8,801 bases of DNA. Origin: Fidelibacterota bacterium (GTDB taxonomy: Bacteria; Fidelibacterota; Marinisomatia; Marinisomatales; TCS55). The position numbers were made by a program, and so were the translations under genes. The notes beneath the pieces were generated by a model that was not told where the DNA came from, ran no database searches, and worked only from the letters and a program-made list of their open reading frames with translations. Location: assembly GCA_002701785.1 (NCBI GenBank), contig NZXC01000054.1, positions 1-8,801 on the forward strand. Direction: 5' to 3'. This document shows, piece after piece, positions 4,565 through 8,801 of the stretch; within the stretch, counting starts at the first letter, position 1, and the number at the start of each line of letters is the position of its first letter.

Positions 4565-7552
4565 ATGAAAAATATCACGTTAAAAAATAAAGGAACACTT
4601 CGTGTTTTATACTTTTCTCTGTTTTTTTGTTCTGGGTTTTCCGGTCTCATTTATGAGTCTATCTGGTCCAATTATCTTAAATTATTTTTAGGGCACGCTG
4701 CTTTTGCCCAGGTGGTTGTTATGACCATTTTTATGGGTGGGATGGCGCTGGGATCTTGGATTGCTGCCAGATATAGTGTAAAAATTCGAAATTTGTTACT
4801 GACTTATGCTATAGTTGAAATGATAATAGGTCTGTTTGGTCTTTCTTTCCATTTTATTTATGTCCGCGTAACAGATTTTGCATATTTTACGATCATTCCA
4901 AAAATTTCATCAACCCAGGTAATAGATCTTTTTAAATGGACCCTCGCTTCTATAATGATTCTTCCACAAGCAGTGCTGCTTGGATTAACGTTTCCATTAA
5001 TGTCTGCCGGAATTATACGTGTTTTTCCGCAAAACCGAGGTAAATCATTAGCATTGCTTTATTTCAATAATAGTCTGGGAGCAGCGGTGGGTGTATTAGT
5101 AAGCGGATTCGTATTGATCAAAGCTGTAGGTCTGCCAGGCACTATTGTAACCGCAGGAATAATAAATATAATAATTGCTCTTGTTGTTTGGTTGTTATCT
5201 CATAATGACAGTTATGATCCCATTGATTATACTATTGTTAAAACCAACAAAGAAATTAAGGATCTGTTACCTGAAAGAATCTTTGCTGTATTTCTTTTAT
5301 GTGCAGGTGTAACTGGTGCTGCATCTTTTATATATGAAGTTGTGTGGATAAGAATGTTGAGCCTTGTTCTTGGTTCTTCAACACATGCGTTTGAGTTAAT
5401 GCTTAGTGCTTTCATATTGGGTCTGTCTATTGGTTCATTATGGATCAGAAAAAAGGTTGACAACCTTGTAAGTCCAATTAAAACGCTCGGAATTATCCAA
5501 GTAATGATGGGTGTCCTGGCCCTGTCTACACTAATTATTTATGATGGTACATTCAACATAATGGCGTATATGATGGCCGCGCTCAGTAAGACAAACCAAG
5601 GTTATATTTTATTCAATTTATTTAGTCACATTATTGCCTTGGTGATAATGTTACCTGCTACAATATGTGCTGGCATGACACTGCCTATTCTTACCCATTA
5701 TCTTGTATCAAACCAATATAGAGAAGATTCTATAGGAAAGGTATATGCGGCCAACACATTGGGGTCAATTATCGGAATTATTCTTGCAGTTCAGTTAATG
5801 CCTTTGCTTGGCCTTAAAAATTTACTTGCGCTAGGAGCGGGGCTAGATATAATTCTAGGTTTGGGTCTGTTTTTATACGCCATGAAAAAATTTTCGAGGA
5901 AGAGTTGGATTATAATAACTACAATTTTATTTGTATTGTTCAATTTATATGTATCGTTGGTTCAACTAGATCCCCTCAAATTGGCATCAGGGGTATTTAG
6001 AAATGGTAAAATAGATCTGGATGATAGAAAAATTTTGTTTCATAAAGATGGTAAGACTGCATCAATAGATTTGGTTGCTGAGGAGAATGAAAGTGAATTC
6101 ATAATCTTGACTAATGGTAAACCCGAGGCAACTATAAATAATAAAGCTAAGATTAGCCTAGATGAAATTACACAAGTGTTGCTGGCAGCGATACCACTAT
6201 CACTGCATTCTGATGCAAAAACAGCAGCCGTTATTGGTTTGGGGTCTGGAATGACCAGCAATGTATTATTGAAGTTTCCCGGTATAAAAAAGTTAGATAT
6301 TATCGAAATAGAACCAGCAATGGTAGAAGCGGCCAGAATTCTTGGGAATAGGGTTGGCATACCCATTGATAATCCGCGTAGCGAAATTCATATTGATGAT
6401 GCAAAAACATTTTTTGCTAGTCGTAATAATAAGTATGATTTAATTATATCTGTACCATCAAACCCTTGGGTGAGTGGAGTGTCTAACCTTTTTTCAGTGG
6501 AGTTTTATGATCTAATCAGTAATTATATTAATGATGATGGCCTTTTCGTTCAGTGGATGCAACTTTATGAAATTAATATTTCTTTAGTTTCATCGGTGAT
6601 TAAGGCGTTATCAGGGGCGTTTAAAGATTATGTTATTTACGAAACTGCATTTGATATTGTTATTATAGCGAAGAAAAACAATGTTATTGATGAGCTTAGT
6701 AATTCAGTATTCGATGTTCCTGAAATGCAATCATTACTTTCCCGAATAGGCGTGGAAAGTTTACAAGACTTAGCAATAAGGAAGTTAGGTAGCAAGAGAA
6801 CTCTGGATCCTCTATTTAAACAACATGTTATACAGCCAAATTCAGATTATTTCCCAGTACTTGATATAGCTTCAGTAAAAACTCGCTATCTTAAACAGAA
6901 TGCTAATGATCTCATTACATTACGCACTATCCACCTTCCTCTTATTGAGACATTAGAAGGTTCTGGGTTTCATGATGACACGTTATCAATAAGTGAGAAA
7001 TCATACAATAAGACAGGTCTGTTAGCTCTAGGCGCTAAAAAAGTATTGGATTATTTTCGTGCAGCTAACAGTACATCAACCGTAGATACAGTAAATTATC
7101 TCCATAGAAAAATAGTTCGTGATATAAAATCTATTCACCACCAGTGCAAAGAGGAAGAATTAAAAACAGTGTGGCTTGGGACTTTACACGCGATAGCAAA
7201 AGCGACCCTACCCTATCTTTATCCCAATGAAATGGAAATCATTTGGAATGATATTGAATCTGCAAAATGCTTCAGTGCGTTGCCTGAAGAAACCAGTCAC
7301 TGGTTTTATTTATATAGAGCAGTCAGCAGGCGTGATTTTAAAAACGTTTTAAAATTTTCTTCTTTATTGCTGCCAGAAGTATCTAACAAACCATCAACTG
7401 AAATTGAATATTTATTAACCGCGGCTATGCTAGCTTACATTGCACTCAATGAACAGGATAAAGCAATATCCTTATTTAAACGTTACCAGAACAAAGTTAA
7501 GCCTTCGTTGCCTATACGCAACATTTTATACTTCGCAAATCAGAATCATTAA
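4565..7552 (+). CDS. Fused polytopic membrane / spermidine-synthase-like protein with C-terminal helical extension
   Basis: A 995-residue protein in three parts. Residues about 12-465 are membrane-embedded and consist of two similar halves, each starting with a related motif: FCSGFSGLIYESIW (21-34) and LCAGVTGAASFIYEVVW (245-261), each followed by GGMALGSW or LGLSIGSLW. Residues about 490-705 are a Rossmann domain of the spermidine synthase type: HKDGKTASIDLV, AAVIGLGSGMTSNVLL (554-569, nucleotide-binding GLGSG), DIIEIEPAMVEAAR (578-591), HIDDAKTFF (609-617) and VPSNPWVSGVSNLFSVEFYDL (630-650). The last motif has SNP where true aminopropyltransferases carry the catalytic Asp, as in many of these fused proteins. 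Polyamine synthesis is therefore doubtful, although SAM or decarboxylated SAM binding is plausible. Residues about 755-768 (QPNSDYFPVLDIAS) resemble the family's conserved N.D.P motif. The last 220 residues look helical, perhaps TPR-like (EYLLTAAMLAYIALNEQDKAISLFKRY, 948-974). No partner is evident except the membrane protein 78 bp downstream. Confidence 0.85.
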   Translation: MKNITLKNKGTLRVLYFSLFFCSGFSGLIYESIWSNYLKLFLGHAAFAQVVVMTIFMGGMALGSWIAARYSVKIRNLLLTYAIVEMIIGLFGLSFHFIYVRVTDFAYFTIIPKISSTQVIDLFKWTLASIMILPQAVLLGLTFPLMSAGIIRVFPQNRGKSLALLYFNNSLGAAVGVLVSGFVLIKAVGLPGTIVTAGIINIIIALVVWLLSHNDSYDPIDYTIVKTNKEIKDLLPERIFAVFLLCAGVTGAASFIYEVVWIRMLSLVLGSSTHAFELMLSAFILGLSIGSLWIRKKVDNLVSPIKTLGIIQVMMGVLALSTLIIYDGTFNIMAYMMAALSKTNQGYILFNLFSHIIALVIMLPATICAGMTLPILTHYLVSNQYREDSIGKVYAANTLGSIIGIILAVQLMPLLGLKNLLALGAGLDIILGLGLFLYAMKKFSRKSWIIITTILFVLFNLYVSLVQLDPLKLASGVFRNGKIDLDDRKILFHKDGKTASIDLVAEENESEFIILTNGKPEATINNKAKISLDEITQVLLAAIPLSLHSDAKTAAVIGLGSGMTSNVLLKFPGIKKLDIIEIEPAMVEAARILGNRVGIPIDNPRSEIHIDDAKTFFASRNNKYDLIISVPSNPWVSGVSNLFSVEFYDLISNYINDDGLFVQWMQLYEINISLVSSVIKALSGAFKDYVIYETAFDIVIIAKKNNVIDELSNSVFDVPEMQSLLSRIGVESLQDLAIRKLGSKRTLDPLFKQHVIQPNSDYFPVLDIASVKTRYLKQNANDLITLRTIHLPLIETLEGSGFHDDTLSISEKSYNKTGLLALGAKKVLDYFRAANSTSTVDTVNYLHRKIVRDIKSIHHQCKEEELKTVWLGTLHAIAKATLPYLYPNEMEIIWNDIESAKCFSALPEETSHWFYLYRAVSRRDFKNVLKFSSLLLPEVSNKPSTEIEYLLTAAMLAYIALNEQDKAISLFKRYQNKVKPSLPIRNILYFANQNH

Positions 7553-7630
7553 CTTTTTATTTCTCGTGCAAATAATAAATAAAAATATAATTGTCACGCT
7601 TATGCATTATTATTCAATATTTAATATAAT

Positions 7631-8230
7631 ATGAAAAAAGAGAGCTCAAATAATAGCGCATATATCGTATCAAGCCTTTATGATAAAATATTGTTTATAA
7701 CCGCACCATTAATTGCTGTGGCCATAGCAGTAATTGGTTATACCACTGATACTTTATTGTATCAAGAAACTTTTTTTAGCACTGAAAGAACGTGGATTTC
7801 TTTTTTTATTTATTTTTGGACCTTTGCTCATTTATGGGCAGTTTTTTTTCGCAGTCATTTGAATCTTACAGTATTCCGTCAATTCAAGTGGAGGTTTACA
7901 CTGGTACCACTAAGTCTTTTTCTGTTATTTAGTGTTTCAATTATGATACAAACGATAGCCATAGTGATTGCATTTTATTGGGATGTTTATCATACAAGTA
8001 AACAAAATTATGGCTTCTGTCGTATTTATGATTCCATAATTGGTAATGTCTCTACCATAGGGCGGAGATTGGACAGTATTGCCAATCACTTATTATATAT
8101 TGGTCCAATTATTGGAAGCTATAGTTTACTAGATCATTTAAAGCCAGCCATAGATAACCTTGCAGTGCATTATCCAAAAATAGTTTTTTTTTACCTATCT
8201 TCAGGTTTTACCAAGACAATCAATTCTTAG
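7631..8230 (+). CDS. Polytopic membrane protein of unrecognised family, N-terminal part (frame broken at T9)
   Basis: The frame gives 199 residues, but the last 12 after FF are probably out of frame. Hydrophobic segments lie at about 20-37, 55-73, 89-116 (perhaps two helices) and 152-168. Polar motifs at the membrane edges look conserved: SLYDKILFITAPL (15-27), AHLWAVFFRSHLN (66-78), WDVYHTSKQNYGFCRIYD (117-134). The repeated His, Arg and Gln at helix ends suggest a catalytic or metal-binding membrane protein, but I cannot name the family. ATG 7631 has no Shine-Dalgarno; it lies 78 bp after the spermidine-synthase-like gene, probably in the same transcript. After the T9 run at 8184-8192 the frame that continues the protein is one base further on. 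Deleting one T joins this ORF to the next and gives 348 residues ending at 8678. Confidence 0.72.
   Translation: MKKESSNNSAYIVSSLYDKILFITAPLIAVAIAVIGYTTDTLLYQETFFSTERTWISFFIYFWTFAHLWAVFFRSHLNLTVFRQFKWRFTLVPLSLFLLFSVSIMIQTIAIVIAFYWDVYHTSKQNYGFCRIYDSIIGNVSTIGRRLDSIANHLLYIGPIIGSYSLLDHLKPAIDNLAVHYPKIVFFYLSSGFTKTINS
8184..8192 (+). repeat. T9 homopolymer at the frame break of the membrane protein gene
   Basis: Nine Ts follow ATAG. In the downstream frame a TAG at 8181-8183 lies directly before the run, and in the upstream frame TAG at 8228-8230 closes the ORF. The crossover must therefore lie between 8184 and 8227, and the T run is the natural place. The same gene also has a T8 run at 7842-7849. 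Confidence 0.8.
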
Positions 8231-8276
8231 ATTATGTCTCATAATTTTCGGTGTATTATTTTTTATATATTATGTA

Positions 8277-8678
8277 TTGAGTTACAGGAAAATGTCTAAG
8301 AAAGGCTATAAGGTTTCACGACAAAAAGTATCACTGCTTTGTTGTACGGGAATTACCTCAATATTTGCATGGGGTTTTTTACCGCCTATGGCAGCATTTT
8401 TTGTGGCTAATTTTTATCATGGTCTACAATACTTTGGAATTGTTTGGGCTAAAGAAAAAACCAATATTAGAAAAATATTCGGACTCAACACTAAAAACCA
8501 TGGATCAAAAACGGCTTTATTTCTGTTTTGTATCATATTAATTGTTTTAGGATTGTTTCATGTCATTTTGAGCAGCCTCCGCATCGCATTAGCGTTATTT
8601 ACGGTAGTTTCACTGATGCATTTTTGGTATGATGGATTTATTTGGTCTGTACGAAAAGGGCTTAGTTTTTCAAGATAA
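8277..8678 (+). CDS. Polytopic membrane protein, C-terminal part (continuation of the 7631 gene in another frame)
   Basis: This frame is actually open from 8184 to 8678. The bases before 8277 encode T-Y-L-Q-V-L-P-R-Q and a hydrophobic helix (ILRLCLIIFGVLFFIYYVL), which belong to the protein but lack a start codon. From TTG 8277 it gives 133 residues. An ATG at 8292 has AGGA only 2 bp before it, too close to work well, so independent translation is unlikely. It has hydrophobic segments at about 17-46 and 80-117, and the motifs NFYHGLQYFGIVWAKEK (45-61) and SLMHFWYDGFIWSVRK (112-127). The H..QYFG motif echoes the HTSKQNYG motif of the N-terminal part, consistent with one protein. The function is unknown. 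I treat it as the second half of a frameshifted or slippage-read gene. Confidence 0.65.
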   Translation: MSYRKMSKKGYKVSRQKVSLLCCTGITSIFAWGFLPPMAAFFVANFYHGLQYFGIVWAKEKTNIRKIFGLNTKNHGSKTALFLFCIILIVLGLFHVILSSLRIALALFTVVSLMHFWYDGFIWSVRKGLSFSR

Positions 8679-8718
8679 TTTTTCGTCAAATAAGACTGAT
8701 TTTAAGGGATTACAATTC

Positions 8719-8801
8719 TCACGGCGCCGAGTTCTGTATCTGATTAACCACTGTAATATCCCCTGATGCGCCGTCAATATCACACACGTACCAGTATAAT
8801 C
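8719..8801 (-). CDS. Possible 3' end of a convergent gene (partial)
   Basis: On the minus strand one frame entering at the window edge is open for 26 codons and ends with TGA at 8719-8721. It reads LYWYVCDIDGASGDITVV then NQIQNSAP. The composition is protein-like (no runs of rare residues, a mix of aromatic, Asp and Gly residues) and more G+C-rich than the surroundings. The other two minus frames also contain stops, so this is judgement from residue composition. The product cannot be named; the aromatic-Cys-Asp tail would suit an exported protein. It would converge on the membrane-protein gene with a 40-bp gap that shows no clear terminator. Confidence 0.4.
   Translation of the reverse strand, partial: LYWYVCDIDGASGDITVVNQIQNSAP

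Noticed and set aside
5227..5463. Minus-strand ORF of 78 codons
   Set aside because: It lies opposite the membrane part of the 995-residue protein; no motif.
6040..6366. Minus-strand ORF of 108 codons
   Set aside because: It lies opposite the conserved Rossmann core of the spermidine-synthase-like gene; a shadow frame.
7440..7634. Plus-strand ORF of 64 codons whose TGA overlaps the ATG at 7631 (ATGA)
   Set aside because: The overlap looks like coupling, but the frame runs mostly over the end of the 995-residue gene and then over AT-rich spacer, and its translation has no protein-like pattern.
1..8801. CRISPR array, tRNA, rRNA, insertion sequence
   Set aside because: No regularly spaced repeats, no cloverleaf or rRNA-like stretches and no transposase frames were seen on either strand.

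Overview
The window is AT-rich and densely coded. All but one of its genes lie on the + strand. It looks like a Gram-negative, probably proteobacterial genome: it has an inner-membrane platform protein of the GspF/PilC type, a full set of class III (GspG/H/I/J/K-type) prepilins with short leaders, and a fused membrane/spermidine-synthase-like protein of a kind common in deltaproteobacteria and relatives. The sequence alone does not allow a genus call.

Region 1 (1-4363) is the distal half of a type IV pilus or pseudopilus locus. It holds the 3' end of a GspF/PilC/MshG-like platform gene (1-279), a major-pilin-like gene (393-1055), a strong intrinsic terminator (1084-1113), and then four tightly packed minor pseudopilin genes that overlap or almost touch: GspH/MshC-like (1114-1566), GspI/MshD-like (1556-2704), GspJ/MshO-like (2715-3272) and GspK/MshP-like (3272-4363). 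The order platform, pilin, H, I, J, K matches both T2SS operons and the mshG-A-C-D-O-P order of MSHA pili. The MshD-like C-terminal half makes an MSHA-type reading slightly more attractive. The unusual feature is that two of the four minor subunits carry a LamG/concanavalin-type jelly-roll domain. In the MshD-like protein it is inserted inside the pseudopilin fold. In the MshP-like protein it is appended at the C-terminus. The likely picture is a pilus whose tip complex displays two lectin-like domains. The pilin gene has a possible promoter before it and a terminator after it, which would give much pilin and few tip subunits. Both LamG genes also contain long homopolymers (A9 and G8), where a one-base slip would truncate the protein.

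Region 2 (4364-4564) is a 201-bp non-coding gap. It contains a 13-bp perfect inverted repeat enclosing a smaller hairpin, and only weak promoter-like sequence.

Region 3 (4565-8678) encodes a 995-residue protein with about a dozen or more membrane segments followed by a Rossmann domain like that of spermidine synthase. Next comes a polytopic membrane protein of a family I do not recognise. That second gene is split into two frames at a run of nine Ts (8184-8192). Removing one T gives a continuous 348-residue protein, so it is a sequencing error, a fresh pseudogene, or a gene read by slippage.

Region 4 (8679-8801) is short non-coding sequence followed by what looks like the last 26 codons of a convergent gene on the - strand.
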